From: an uncultured Bacilli bacterium
GTDB lineage: Bacteria; Bacillota_I; Bacilli_A; RF39; UBA660
Assembly: GCA_934095825.1 (NCBI GenBank)
Contig: CAKOKQ010000003.1
Location: 1-64,000, forward strand
Length of the DNA stretch: 64,000 bases
Direction of reading: 5' to 3'
Under the pieces are notes generated by a model, which made no database searches, was not told the DNA's origin, and saw only the letters and a list, made by a program, of their open reading frames with translations. A program made the position numbers and the translations under genes. Shown in pieces: positions 24,167-33,868 of this stretch (within the stretch, counting starts at the first letter, position 1; the number at the start of each line of letters is the position of its first letter).

Positions 24167-25960
24167 ATGTATTATGGAGCAGGAACATATGAGGCTTTTG
24201 CTCACCCTGAAAAACCAATGGGCATCGAAAAGAAAAAGGCTTACATTATTGGAACCGGTCTTGCTGGTTTATCGGCAGCTTTTTATCTTGTTCGTGATGG
24301 TCAGATGAAAGGCGAAAATATTCATCTTTTAGAAAAACTAGATTTGGCTGGTGGCTCTTGTGATGGTAGAAAGGATATTACGAAAGGCTTTTTCATGCGT
24401 GGTGGTCGTGAAATGGATAATCACTTCGAATGTATGTGGGATATGTTCCGTGATGTACCATCTATCGAAAATCCTAAAATATCCGTTTTAGATGAATACT
24501 ACTGGTTAAATAAGCATGATCCTAATTATTCATTATGCCGAGCAACTGAAAAATGTGGACATGATGCTCATACCGATAAATTATTTAAATTAGATAAAAA
24601 ATCGGCTATGGCTTTATCAAAATTATTTATTACCCCTGAAAGTGAGTTAGAAGATAAAAAAATATCAGATATTTTACCAAGTAGTTTTTGGAATACTAAC
24701 TTCTGGTTATATTGGCAGACTATGTTTGCTTTTCAAAGATGGTCTTCGGCTTTAGAAATGAAAAGATATCTTTGCCGTTATGTTCATCATATTGATGGAT
24801 TACCTGACTTTTCGGCACTAAGATTTACTAAGTATAATCAATATGAATCCATGATTTTACCCCTTACTAAATATTTAGAAAGTCATGGTGTTAAAATTGA
24901 ATACGGCATTGATGTTAAAAATGTTATAATTGAAACCTTAGGTACGAAAAAACAAGCTAAAGAAATTATATATATTAAAGACAATGAAGAAAAGTCAATT
25001 CCTTTAACTGAAAATGATTTAGTCTTTATAACTAATGGTTGCTGTACCGATACCTCTTGCTATGGGGATCAAAACACCGCTCCAGATTTATCTAATATTA
25101 AAAATGGTTGTGGCGAGTCTTGGGATATGTGGAAAAATATTGCTAATCAAGCTAGTAACGGCGAATTTGGTAACCCAATGAAATTCTGCGCAGATACTGA
25201 GGCAACCAACTGGATGAGTGCAACGATTGCTACTAGTGATGAAGAAATTATTAAACACATTATGGATATTTGCAAACGCGACCCACGAAGCGGCAAAGTA
25301 ACAACTGGTGGCATTGTAACTGTAAAAGATAGCACTGATAACTGGTATCTTTCATGGACTATTAATCGTCAACCCCAATTCAAAAGTCAGGATAAAGGCC
25401 TAATTTTAGTCTGGGTTTACTCTCTAAATACTAATAAAAAAGGCAACTTTATGAAAAAACCAATGTGTCAGTGTACCGGTAGTGAGGTTTGTCAAGAATG
25501 GTTGTATCATATTGGCTTGCCTGTTGATAAAATCGAAGAGTATGCTAATACTAAATGTAATACAACTACTTGCTATATGCCTTATATCAATGCTTTCTTC
25601 CAACCTCGTAAAAAGAGCGACCGTCCTTTAGTAGTGCCTCAAGGTTCCATTAACTTTGCTTTCTTAGGTCAATTTGCCGAAACCCCAAGAGATACCATTT
25701 TCACAACTGAATACTCAATTCGTACTGGTATGGAAGCCGTTTATACCCTTTTAAATGTTGACCGTGCAGTACCAGAAGTCTGGGGAAGTTGTTACGATGT
25801 TCGTGAACTTCTAAAAGCCGCTTATTATGCTGTGGATAAAAAGAGTGTAGATGAACTACCACTTAGTCTTGTTGAAAAAGAAATGGTAAAAGTTTTACTT
25901 AAAAAAATAAAGAATACCGATATTGAATTACTCTTAAAAGATAGTGGTTTATTAAAATAA
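24167..25960 (+). CDS. ohyA: Oleate hydratase (fatty acid double-bond hydratase)
   Basis: A 597-residue FAD-dependent enzyme of the myosin-cross-reactive antigen family, which hydrates cis double bonds of free unsaturated fatty acids, giving for example 10-hydroxystearate from oleate. Length and sequence are typical: the FAD Rossmann motif GTGLAGLSAAFYLV at about 29-42, MRGGREMDNHFECMWD, FAFQRWSSALEMKRY and the C-terminal FLGQFAETPRDTIFTTEYSIRTGMEAVY. In gut and skin bacteria it detoxifies host fatty acids. It has its own promoter and a possible TetR operator. Confidence 0.95.
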   Translation: MYYGAGTYEAFAHPEKPMGIEKKKAYIIGTGLAGLSAAFYLVRDGQMKGENIHLLEKLDLAGGSCDGRKDITKGFFMRGGREMDNHFECMWDMFRDVPSIENPKISVLDEYYWLNKHDPNYSLCRATEKCGHDAHTDKLFKLDKKSAMALSKLFITPESELEDKKISDILPSSFWNTNFWLYWQTMFAFQRWSSALEMKRYLCRYVHHIDGLPDFSALRFTKYNQYESMILPLTKYLESHGVKIEYGIDVKNVIIETLGTKKQAKEIIYIKDNEEKSIPLTENDLVFITNGCCTDTSCYGDQNTAPDLSNIKNGCGESWDMWKNIANQASNGEFGNPMKFCADTEATNWMSATIATSDEEIIKHIMDICKRDPRSGKVTTGGIVTVKDSTDNWYLSWTINRQPQFKSQDKGLILVWVYSLNTNKKGNFMKKPMCQCTGSEVCQEWLYHIGLPVDKIEEYANTKCNTTTCYMPYINAFFQPRKKSDRPLVVPQGSINFAFLGQFAETPRDTIFTTEYSIRTGMEAVYTLLNVDRAVPEVWGSCYDVRELLKAAYYAVDKKSVDELPLSLVEKEMVKVLLKKIKNTDIELLLKDSGLLK

Positions 25961-26051
25961 GCAATAACTAAATCAAAATAATTTTTAAATAAAATATACC
26001 CCTGTTAAAAATGACATATGTAGAGTTTATAAATTATAAATTGTAAAATAG

Positions 26052-26112
26052 AAAGTCATAAATATTTCAAAGTTAAAAAGTCATAAATATTTTAAAGTTA
26101 AAAGGTCATAAA
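26052..26112. repeat. Short 25-bp tandem repeat, 2.5 copies
   Basis: AAAGTCATAAATATTT plus YAAAGTTAA repeats with the word TCATA at 26056, 26081 and 26106 (period 25). It lies in the 326-base gap between ohyA and tetR. The rest of that gap is AT-rich with nothing I can identify. Confidence 0.6.
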
Positions 26113-26262
26113 ATAAAAAGAAAAATTTATATTTAAAATAATATTTTTAAAAATTCTATTACTCCCTAACATAAATAAAGATTTAATAACACTAAAAGTT
26201 TAATATAAATATAAAATATTTATCAATAATTAAATATTTTTAGTAAATTAAGTCTTTTTTCT

Positions 26263-26271
26263 TGTTATAAT
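26263..26271 (+). promoter_or_regulatory. Extended -10 promoter of the tetR gene
   Basis: TG, T, TATAAT, 15 bases before the ATG, so the leader is very short and translation probably starts close to the 5' end. Confidence 0.6.
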
Positions 26272-26286
26272 TAACTTGGTGAATTT

Positions 26287-26844
26287 ATGAGTAGTTTAAC
26301 AACAAAAAAAGCCATTTATTATGCTTTAAAAGAATTATTAAAAGAACAGCCCTTTAATAAAATAACCATTAATGATATTGCCAAGCAATGTAATATTAAT
26401 AGACAAACCTTCTATTATCATTTTATTGATAAAGAAGACCTTGTTGAATGGATATGTAAAGAAGAAATGGGAAGTATTTTAAACGCTAAAAATATAAACA
26501 AAACTTGGGAAGAAAAATTTTTATCAGTATTTACTTTAATGCTCAGTGAAAAATCTTTTATCACAAACATTTATCATTCCGTGTCTTTAGAAATTTTGCG
26601 GGATAATCTTTATCGTTTAGTTTATCCTATTATATATGCAGAAATTGATAAAATATCTCAGAAAGAAAATATAGAAGAGCAAGAAAAAATATTTATTACC
26701 GATTTTTATAAGTATGCTTTCGTTGCTATTGTCCTTGACTGGGTTAAAAATGATATGCAGGAAGACCCAAAAGTGATTGTGGATAAAGTGAGCGATTTAG
26801 TAACCGGCACTATCAAACACGCTTGTCATGCCATGCAAAATTAA
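26287..26844 (+). CDS. TetR/AcrR-family transcriptional regulator
   Basis: A 185-residue regulator. The N-terminal helix-turn-helix is clear (KITINDIAKQCNINRQTFYYHFIDKEDLVEWI, residues about 24-55). The C-terminal ligand domain resembles the type found in DhaS-like regulators. Its place directly downstream of ohyA suggests, but does not prove, that it senses fatty acids and controls ohyA through the inverted repeat at 24053-24080. It has its own extended -10 promoter and terminator. Confidence 0.88.
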   Translation: MSSLTTKKAIYYALKELLKEQPFNKITINDIAKQCNINRQTFYYHFIDKEDLVEWICKEEMGSILNAKNINKTWEEKFLSVFTLMLSEKSFITNIYHSVSLEILRDNLYRLVYPIIYAEIDKISQKENIEEQEKIFITDFYKYAFVAIVLDWVKNDMQEDPKVIVDKVSDLVTGTIKHACHAMQN

Positions 26845-26876
26845 GTTAAATACAATATTAGAAAATAATTAAATAG

Positions 26877-26912
26877 CTAGTTTGGAAAAGAAATATCTAA
26901 ACTAGTTTTTTT
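26877..26912 (+). terminator. Terminator after the tetR gene
   Basis: CTAGTTT and AAACTAG form a seven-pair stem with a 15-base loop, followed by seven T residues. Confidence 0.75.
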
Positions 26913-26992
26913 CATATAAAAATATATGGAAATCAAAAATAATTAAAATTTAATGGAAAATTATTGCCTTTTTAAAATATTTAGCGTATTCT

Positions 26993-27049
26993 ATCTATAT
27001 CTTATAAACATAATAAGTCATAGGAAATATTTCCTTATTATATATAGAT
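26993..27049. repeat. Nested inverted-repeat element before tex
   Basis: Outer arms ATCTATAT (26993-27000) and ATATAGAT (27042-27049) enclose AATAAG/CTTATT (27012-27017, 27034-27039) and a 14-base perfect palindrome centred at 27028. It may form a cruciform or RNA hairpin. It is not followed by a clean T run. Confidence 0.4.
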
Positions 27050-27132
27050 GTTATTTTTATTAGTCATTTTATTACTTCTAAAAAAATTGTTTTTTTATGC
27101 AATTCCTCATTTCCTTTAGGAGTCATTTATTA

Positions 27133-27138
27133 TATAAT
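27133..27138 (+). promoter_or_regulatory. -10 element of tex
   Basis: TATAAT, 21 bases before the ATG at 27160, followed by the ribosome site GTGAGGA. The -35 is weak. Confidence 0.5.
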
Positions 27139-27159
27139 CGAACTATGTGAGGAAATATT

Positions 27160-29280
27160 ATGAATGAAACAATTATACAAGAGCTAACTAAAGAACTAAA
27201 TATTAAAAATACCCAGATAAATGCGGTTTTAAACTTATTAAGTGAAGGAGCAACAATTCCTTTTATTGCGAGATATCGTAAAGAAGTAACTGGTAATTTA
27301 AATGAAGATGAAATTCGTACCATAGAAGAATCTTATCGCTATCAGGAAAATTTACTTAAGAAAAAAGAAGATACTATTCGTTTGATTGATGAAAAAGGCT
27401 TATTGACCGAAGAAATTAAAAACAATATTTTGGCATCTACTAAATTAGCGGAAATTGAAGATATATATCGTCCTTTTAAAGAAAAAAAGAAAACAAAAGC
27501 TACGGAAGCTATCAAGGCCGGTTTAGAGCCACTTGCTAAAAAAATTATGGCCTTCCCTGAAAAGGGCAGTATGGAAATCCTTGCTAGCGGGTATAATATG
27601 GATAGCGCTAAAGCTATTGAAGGTGCTGGTTATATAATTGCCGAATGGATTAGTGATAACGCAAGTAGTCGTAAATACATTAGAGGTTATATTGCTAACA
27701 CAGGTTTTATTGTTTCCACTAAGAAACCTAAAGCTTTAGATGAGAAAAAAACTTATGAAATGTATTACGAGTTTAGAGAAAAAATTAAATATGCTAAACA
27801 TTTTCATATTTTAGCTATGAATCGTGGTGAAGATGAAAAAATCTTAAATATTAGCCTTGATTATGACTTTGATAATATTTTGTTAAATCAAGAACGAAAG
27901 TTTATCAAAAATGAAAAGTCTTTTGTTTGTGATACTGTAAAAGTAGCAATTAAAGATGCCTTAAAAAGATTGATACTTCCTAGTATCGAAAGAGAAATAA
28001 GAAGTGAATTGACCGAGGAAGCTTCTAAAAAAGCTATTTTGACTTTCCAAGATAATTTAGAACATTTACTTTTAACTCCTCCAATTAAAAATTCGCGAGT
28101 TTTAGGTTTTGACCCCGCTTTTAGAACTGGTTGTAAATTAGCCGTCTTATCGCCAAGTGGCACCCTAGAAACTATTGCTGTTATTTATCCCCATGAACCT
28201 GTAAATGACAAAGTTGGAGCGACTAAAAAACTTTTAGAGCTAATTGATAAATATAAGATTGATATCATTGCTATCGGAAATGGTACGGCTTCTAGAGAGT
28301 CCGAAAAGTTTGTTAGCGATGCCATTAAAGGAACAAATTGCAAATACATCATTGTAAGTGAGGCGGGCGCTAGTATTTATTCAGCATCTCCTTTAGCTAA
28401 AGAAGAGTTCCCAGACCTTACAGTTGAAAAAAGAAGTGCTATTTCCATCGGTCGTCGTCTTCAAGATCCGTTATCCGAATTAGTTAAAATTGATCCTAAA
28501 TCAATTGGAGTTGGCGAATATCAATATGATGTTAATCAAAAAGAATTAGCCAGTGGTCTTGATTTTACCGTGTTAAAGGTAGTTAATGAGGTTGGTGTTA
28601 ATGTCAATACCGCTAGTCCTTCCATTTTAAAATACATTTCAGGTCTAACTAAACCTGCTATTACTAAATTAATGAGTGCTAAGCCTTTTCAAAGTCGTGA
28701 AGATATAGCTAAAGTCAAAGGGATAAGTGCTAAAGTTTATGAACAAGCCATAGGTTTTTTAAGGATAAAAGATGGTCTAAATCCTTTTGATAATACCGGT
28801 ATTCACCCCGAATCTTATAATCTTGCTAATAATATTTTAAAGGAATTGAATTTAGATATCAAAAACATCAACACCGAAGAGTTTAAAACAGCTTTAGATA
28901 AGGCTAATCCCGAGAAATTGGCTAAGGATTTTAAGGCTGATATTTATACAGTAACCGATATTTTAAAAGAACTTCAAAATCCGGGCTTAGATATTCGTGA
29001 AGAACTAGACGCTCCTATCTTAAAGAGTGATATTCTAACCATTGATGATTTAAAAATCGGGATGCAATTAGAAGGCACTGTTCGTAATGTTACCTCTTTT
29101 GGAGCTTTTGTTGATATTGGTCTTCATGATGACGGGTTGGTTCACATTTCTAAAATGAGTAAAAGCTTTGTTAGCGACCCTAAAGATATAGTAAAAGTAG
29201 GTCAAATTGTTAAAGTCTATGTTTGTGATATAAATAAAGAAAAACAAAAAGTAAGTCTTTCGCTAATTCCTTTAACCTAG
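27160..29280 (+). CDS. tex: Tex-family RNA-binding transcription accessory protein
   Basis: A 706-residue Tex protein, full length. It has the helical N-terminal part with TIPFIARYRKEVTGNLNEDEIR, a YqgF/RNase H-like domain starting at VLGFDPAFRTGCKLAV (about residue 313), a helix-hairpin-helix region (about 490-560, VNVNTASPSILKYISGL) and a C-terminal S1 domain (about 628-704, GMQLEGTVRNVTSFGAFVDIG). The family binds nucleic acids and interacts with transcription; its exact role is unsettled. Single gene with its own -10. Confidence 0.95.
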   Translation: MNETIIQELTKELNIKNTQINAVLNLLSEGATIPFIARYRKEVTGNLNEDEIRTIEESYRYQENLLKKKEDTIRLIDEKGLLTEEIKNNILASTKLAEIEDIYRPFKEKKKTKATEAIKAGLEPLAKKIMAFPEKGSMEILASGYNMDSAKAIEGAGYIIAEWISDNASSRKYIRGYIANTGFIVSTKKPKALDEKKTYEMYYEFREKIKYAKHFHILAMNRGEDEKILNISLDYDFDNILLNQERKFIKNEKSFVCDTVKVAIKDALKRLILPSIEREIRSELTEEASKKAILTFQDNLEHLLLTPPIKNSRVLGFDPAFRTGCKLAVLSPSGTLETIAVIYPHEPVNDKVGATKKLLELIDKYKIDIIAIGNGTASRESEKFVSDAIKGTNCKYIIVSEAGASIYSASPLAKEEFPDLTVEKRSAISIGRRLQDPLSELVKIDPKSIGVGEYQYDVNQKELASGLDFTVLKVVNEVGVNVNTASPSILKYISGLTKPAITKLMSAKPFQSREDIAKVKGISAKVYEQAIGFLRIKDGLNPFDNTGIHPESYNLANNILKELNLDIKNINTEEFKTALDKANPEKLAKDFKADIYTVTDILKELQNPGLDIREELDAPILKSDILTIDDLKIGMQLEGTVRNVTSFGAFVDIGLHDDGLVHISKMSKSFVSDPKDIVKVGQIVKVYVCDINKEKQKVSLSLIPLT

Positions 29281-29384
29281 AAAAAAGTTTATGGAATTAA
29301 TTTTTACAAGTAATGCAAGATATTAATATGAAGTATATTTTAAAAATATTTAATTAAAATCAGATTTTAAGAAAAGGTGATAAA

Positions 29385-31610
29385 ATGATTAAAAGTAGCA
29401 AAAAGTACTCTAAGAAAAGTAATAATAAAATTAAAAATAAGAATAATAATCTAACTATTATGGAAAAGCAATTATTAAAAAAACCAACTAATCATGAAAA
29501 AGCCAAGTTTTCTAAAGATATTCAAAGTAATTTAGAAAAAGAGAGCAAATTTAATTCTAAAACTGAAATAAAGATGCAAAAAGTAAAATCAGCAAATAAA
29601 ATTAAGTTTAATTGTCTTGAAAAGTTATCTAAAACAAAAAAACAGCCTTTAATTCTTATTACCCTAATTACTTTTTTATATTTAGAGCTTTTCTATAAAA
29701 TTAGTATCTTTGGTTTAAAAAATATTTTTCAGCCCAATACTTTAATTTTACTCTTACTATTGTTGCCCATAAGTAGTATTATTGCTACCCTTGGTAACAT
29801 AACAAAAAGTTCTAAAAAAAATAAAGTTATTTATTTAAGTCTAATTAGCGTTATAACTGTATTTTTCAATGTTGCCTTGATTTTTAAAAAAGTTTTTAAT
29901 ACCTATTTTTGTCTATCCTTGTTTGGCTTATCTGACCAAGCCATTGCTTTTACTGGCACTGCCATTTTAGAAATATTTAAAAATATCTTCTTTATTATCG
30001 GACTTTTTGTACCATTTATCCTAACCTTAATTTTTCAAGAACATATCAATTTTCATTATCTAAACAAAAAAGAAGGAGCTCTAAATTTATTATGTTTGTT
30101 TTTGAGTATTCCTCTTTTTGAAATAATAACTTATTCAACTAAAGAAAAAGAAAATTCTATATATCATTTATTTAATATAACTTATAACAATGCCCTTAAT
30201 ATTGAAAAAGTTGGTGTTCTTCCTGCCCTATATTTAGATTTTAAAGAGCTGATTTTTAAATATGATGCCAAACTTACTGAAGAATTACCATCAATACCAG
30301 ATATTACTGATACCAATACTAATGATAGTAGTAAAGAAAATCAAGAATCATCTTTAAAATATGATTACAATAACTTAAGCATTGATTTTGAAAATCTTAT
30401 AGCTAATGAGAAAAATAAAACCTTACTTAGTATGCACAAATACTTTCAAAATGCCGAAGGTACTTTAAAAAATGCTTATACTGGTCTTTTTAAAGATAAA
30501 AATTTAATTGTCATCATGGCTGAAAGCCTTAACACCATTGGTATTCGCGAAAATATTACCCCAACTCTTTATAAACTTGCTACCGAAGGGTTTAACTTTA
30601 CCAACTTTTATACTCCTGTCAATTTAAGTACCATTGGAGGCGAATTTCAAAACTTAACTGGACTATTTGCTAACTTAAATGATTTAAACAAATATTTTCG
30701 GAAAGGAACTAATTATTTTCCCTTTGGTTTGGGTACCGCTTTTAATAGGGAAGGTTATGATGTCAAAGCCTATCATGCAAACGACGCTTCGTTTCAAAAT
30801 CGTAACACTTACCTAAAAAATATGGGTTTTGACTATTTTAAAGCTAAGGGTACTGGTCTTGAAAAACTTATGGATTGTAATAAATGGCCCGCTAGTGATG
30901 ATGAAATGGTTAAGGTAACAACTAATGAATGGATTAATTCGGAAAAATTTTTAACCTATTATGTGTCAGTTTCTTCTCATATGCCTTATAATAGAAGTGG
31001 CAACGCCATGGTAACTAAGAATTGGTCATTAGTTAAAGACCTTAATTATAGTGATGAAGCTAAAGGTTACCTAGCTAGTGTTATTGAACTAGATAAAGCA
31101 GTTGCTAATCTAATAAAGGCTTTAGAAGAGGCAGGTAAACTAGAAGATACAGTAATTGCTATTATCCCTGATCACTATCCGTATAGTATGAATATAAATT
31201 CTATAAATGAGTTATCTACTTTTAAAAGAGACGATACTGTCGAAGTAAATCATAGTTCCTTAATTATTTGGAATGCTAGTACCCCAAGTGTTACAATAGA
31301 TAAAACCGCAAGTCAATTAGACTTCTTGCCAACTATTTATAACCTGTTTGGGATTGATTATGATTCTCGTTTATTTATGGGTAAAGATATTCTGTCAACA
31401 GAGACTGGTCTTGTTTATTTTCAAAATAAAAGTTGGGTTAGTGATTATGGAACCTATTTTGCTAGTAGTGGAAAGTTTGTTCCCAAGGACGGTAAAGAAG
31501 TAGATAGCGATTACATTGCTAATATAAATAAGATAGTTGCTAATCGTATCAACATGAGTAAACTTATTATTGAAAATGATTATTATCGTAAAGTTTATCC
31601 AGATAAGTAA
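29385..31610 (+). CDS. LTA-synthase-like sulfatase-family phosphoglycerol transferase
   Basis: A 741-residue membrane enzyme. A Lys/Asn-rich cytosolic head (1-85) is unusual for LtaS; then come five transmembrane segments (about 87-245) and an extracellular sulfatase-fold domain (from about 365). Metal and catalytic residues are seen as E in MAESLNTIG, the nucleophile Thr in NLSTIGGEF (aligned with the TSDSEF Thr of S. aureus LtaS) and DHYPYS near residue 605. LtaS polymerises glycerol phosphate from phosphatidylglycerol on a lipid anchor. With the dlt-like operon at 36194 it suggests a teichoic-acid-like polymer. Confidence 0.85.
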   Translation: MIKSSKKYSKKSNNKIKNKNNNLTIMEKQLLKKPTNHEKAKFSKDIQSNLEKESKFNSKTEIKMQKVKSANKIKFNCLEKLSKTKKQPLILITLITFLYLELFYKISIFGLKNIFQPNTLILLLLLLPISSIIATLGNITKSSKKNKVIYLSLISVITVFFNVALIFKKVFNTYFCLSLFGLSDQAIAFTGTAILEIFKNIFFIIGLFVPFILTLIFQEHINFHYLNKKEGALNLLCLFLSIPLFEIITYSTKEKENSIYHLFNITYNNALNIEKVGVLPALYLDFKELIFKYDAKLTEELPSIPDITDTNTNDSSKENQESSLKYDYNNLSIDFENLIANEKNKTLLSMHKYFQNAEGTLKNAYTGLFKDKNLIVIMAESLNTIGIRENITPTLYKLATEGFNFTNFYTPVNLSTIGGEFQNLTGLFANLNDLNKYFRKGTNYFPFGLGTAFNREGYDVKAYHANDASFQNRNTYLKNMGFDYFKAKGTGLEKLMDCNKWPASDDEMVKVTTNEWINSEKFLTYYVSVSSHMPYNRSGNAMVTKNWSLVKDLNYSDEAKGYLASVIELDKAVANLIKALEEAGKLEDTVIAIIPDHYPYSMNINSINELSTFKRDDTVEVNHSSLIIWNASTPSVTIDKTASQLDFLPTIYNLFGIDYDSRLFMGKDILSTETGLVYFQNKSWVSDYGTYFASSGKFVPKDGKEVDSDYIANINKIVANRINMSKLIIENDYYRKVYPDK

Positions 31611-31744
31611 AATAAAAGCGGGTTCTTGTTAGAAAATAAGCATCGATATAAAAAAGCAAATTTAAATAAAAATATTAAAAAAGAAGTAAAAACAGAAAAG
31701 ATAAAGAAAATCTAAAAATAAAAAATTAAAAAAATTCAAAAAAA

Positions 31745-31775
31745 GAAAGGCATCAGTAATTGATGAAGTAAAATT
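31745..31775 (+). promoter_or_regulatory. Ribosome site separated from the asnB start by a hairpin
   Basis: GAAAGG (31745-31750) is the only ribosome site for the ATG at 31776, 25 bases away. Between them CATCA (31751-31755) and TGATG (31761-31765) form a five-pair hairpin that would shorten the effective gap to about ten bases. The preceding 31611-31740 stretch shows no gene. Confidence 0.4.
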
Positions 31776-33593
31776 ATGTGTGGAATTGCAGGATTTGTTG
31801 ATAAAACAATTAAAAATAAAGAAAAAGTTATAAAAGATATGGCCGAACGCATTAAATATCGTGGACCTGATGGAGAAGGGTATTTTATTGATGATGAAGT
31901 AGCACTTGCCCATCGCCGTCTAGCCATAATCGACCTATCTAGTGGTGGGCAACCTCAATATAATGAAGATAAGTCATTGGTTATCGTTTTCAATGGTGAA
32001 ATATATAACTTTGTGGAATTAAAAGCTGAACTTAAAAAAAGTGGTCATAAATTTACTAATAAAAGTGATACCGAAGTTATAATCCATGGTTATGAAGAGT
32101 GGGGAGTTGAAGTAACTAAGCATTTGCGTGGTATGTTTGCCTTTGCTATCTGGGATACTAAACAAAAAACTCTATTTATTGCCCGTGATGGTTTTGGCAT
32201 AAAACCTTTATATTATGCTAAGTTTGGTAATAGCTTTATGTTTGCCTCTGAAATAAAAGCATTTTTAGACCATCCTAAATTTAAGAAAGAATTAAATAAA
32301 GAAATATTAAGTAGTTACTTATGCTTTAACTCAACCCCAACAGAAGAAACCTTCTTCAAAGGTGTTTATCGAGTTGAACCGGGGTATCAAATACTTTATA
32401 AAGATGGCAAAATAAATAAAAGTCAATTCTTTAAACTAGAATTTGATGAAACTAATGAAGACATGGATACTATTGTAGAAAAAATTAGAAAAGCTATGGA
32501 AAATTCCGTAAAATATCATCAAATTAGTGATGTTGAAGTTGGTTCCTTCTTATCAAGTGGTATTGATTCTTCTTACCTAGTATCTATTGCTAAACCTGAT
32601 AAAACATTTACAGTCGGCTATGATAATCCTAAATATGATGAAATTAAATATGCTAAAGATTTAGCCGATAAACTAGGCATTGAAAATAAATCGAAAAAAA
32701 TAACTAAAGAAGAGTATATGAAAGCTTTTCCTAATATTATGTATCATATGGACGAACCACTTGCTGACCCCTCAGCCATCGCTCTATACTTTGTAGCCGA
32801 GATAGCTTCCCAAGATGTTAAAGTTGTAACATCAGGCGAGGGCGCCGATGAATTATTTGGAGGATACTTATCATATCGGGAGGAAGTTGACCAAGCTTGG
32901 TATATGAAAATACCTTATCCAATTCGTCATGTTGCCTCCTTAGTAGCTGGTTTATTTCCCGAAGTTCGTGGTTTTAACTTTGTTTACCGAAGAGGCCGTA
33001 AGTTAGAAGATTATAATATCGGTCTAGGAAGAGTTTTCCGTGATGAAGAAGCCCAAAAAATAGTAAACTTTAAAAATCAAATTAATACTAAAGATATCGT
33101 AGCACCAACATATGCTGAATATAAAAATAAAAGTGATTTAGTAAAACGCCAAGTAATTGATTACTACTATTGGTTAGTTCAAGATTTTCTACATGCTGTT
33201 GATAGAAATACGATGATGTTTGGCTTAGAGGCAAGAACCCCTTTCTTAGATAAAGAAGTTTATGAAGTAGCCAGACACTTACCAAGTTATGCTAAAGTAA
33301 ATAAAGAAACAACTAAACCAGCCTTAAGACTTGCGGCTCAAAAAAGCATTCCTAATGAAGCTTATAAGAAGAAAAAATTAGGCTTTCCCGTTCCTTTAAG
33401 AGAATGGATTAGAGAAGACGACTTATATAACGAAATAAAGACTAAGTTTGATAGTCCAGTTGCTAAAGAAATATTTGATCATAAGCGTATTATTAAACTT
33501 CTAGAAGATCATAAATCAGGTAAAAAGGATTGTTACAAGAAAGTTTGGACTATTTATACCTTCTTAGTTTGGTATGAACAGTTTTTTGCATAA
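31776..33593 (+). CDS. asnB: Asparagine synthetase (glutamine-hydrolysing)
   Basis: A 605-residue class B enzyme making Asn from Asp with Gln as amide donor and ATP. The N-terminus MCGIAGF exposes Cys2 after Met removal; FNGEIYNF, RGMFAFAIWD and RDGFGIKPLYY mark the glutaminase domain. The synthetase domain has the pyrophosphatase loop SSGIDSS (about residue 258) and SGEGADELFGGY. Full length. Its ribosome site is set off from the start by a hairpin. Confidence 0.96.
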   Translation: MCGIAGFVDKTIKNKEKVIKDMAERIKYRGPDGEGYFIDDEVALAHRRLAIIDLSSGGQPQYNEDKSLVIVFNGEIYNFVELKAELKKSGHKFTNKSDTEVIIHGYEEWGVEVTKHLRGMFAFAIWDTKQKTLFIARDGFGIKPLYYAKFGNSFMFASEIKAFLDHPKFKKELNKEILSSYLCFNSTPTEETFFKGVYRVEPGYQILYKDGKINKSQFFKLEFDETNEDMDTIVEKIRKAMENSVKYHQISDVEVGSFLSSGIDSSYLVSIAKPDKTFTVGYDNPKYDEIKYAKDLADKLGIENKSKKITKEEYMKAFPNIMYHMDEPLADPSAIALYFVAEIASQDVKVVTSGEGADELFGGYLSYREEVDQAWYMKIPYPIRHVASLVAGLFPEVRGFNFVYRRGRKLEDYNIGLGRVFRDEEAQKIVNFKNQINTKDIVAPTYAEYKNKSDLVKRQVIDYYYWLVQDFLHAVDRNTMMFGLEARTPFLDKEVYEVARHLPSYAKVNKETTKPALRLAAQKSIPNEAYKKKKLGFPVPLREWIREDDLYNEIKTKFDSPVAKEIFDHKRIIKLLEDHKSGKKDCYKKVWTIYTFLVWYEQFFA

Positions 33594-33600
33594 ATAGAAA

Positions 33601-33638
33601 ATACATAAGATTCTTACCGTCTTATGTATTTTTTTACA
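33601..33638 (+). terminator. Terminator of asnB
   Basis: AATACATAAGA and TCTTATGTATT form an 11-pair stem with a nine-base loop and a T run. Confidence 0.85.
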
Positions 33639-33801
33639 TTTAATCAATTTTACTATAACTATAGAAATAACAAAACAAAAAAATTTGTTCTCAAAATTAA
33701 TAAAAAAGTTATTTGTCATACTAATTAACAATAGAAATTATTAATAATGATTATTTTAATCCCTGTTCTATTCAACTCTAATAATTAATGAAAATAGGTA
33801 A

Positions 33802-33830
33802 TTGACTTTAAATTTAAAGTGTAATATCCT
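33802..33830 (+). promoter_or_regulatory. Promoter with embedded 16-bp palindrome before the second two-component operon
   Basis: TTGACT (33802-33807), 17 bases, TATCCT (33825-33830). The perfect palindrome ACTTTAAATTTAAAGT (33805-33820) covers the end of the -35 and most of the spacer, the position of an operator that would block or shape polymerase binding. Confidence 0.5.
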
Positions 33831-33868
33831 AGAAATGTTAACAAAAACGATTAAAGGGTGATGATTTT

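Noticed and set aside
26052..26112. 25-bp tandem repeat as an operator array for TetR.
   Set aside because: It is far from the tetR promoter, direct rather than inverted, and of the same composition as the surrounding DNA.
27103..27154. TTCCTCA (27103-27109) could pair with the tex ribosome site TGAGGAA (27148-27154), suggesting a translation switch.
   Set aside because: The -10 TATAAT of tex lies between them at 27133-27138, so the upstream half would not be in the transcript.
31662..31927. Minus-strand frames opposite the asnB start.
   Set aside because: They are shadows of asnB and of poly-A stretches, with low-complexity Phe/Leu translations and no ribosome site.
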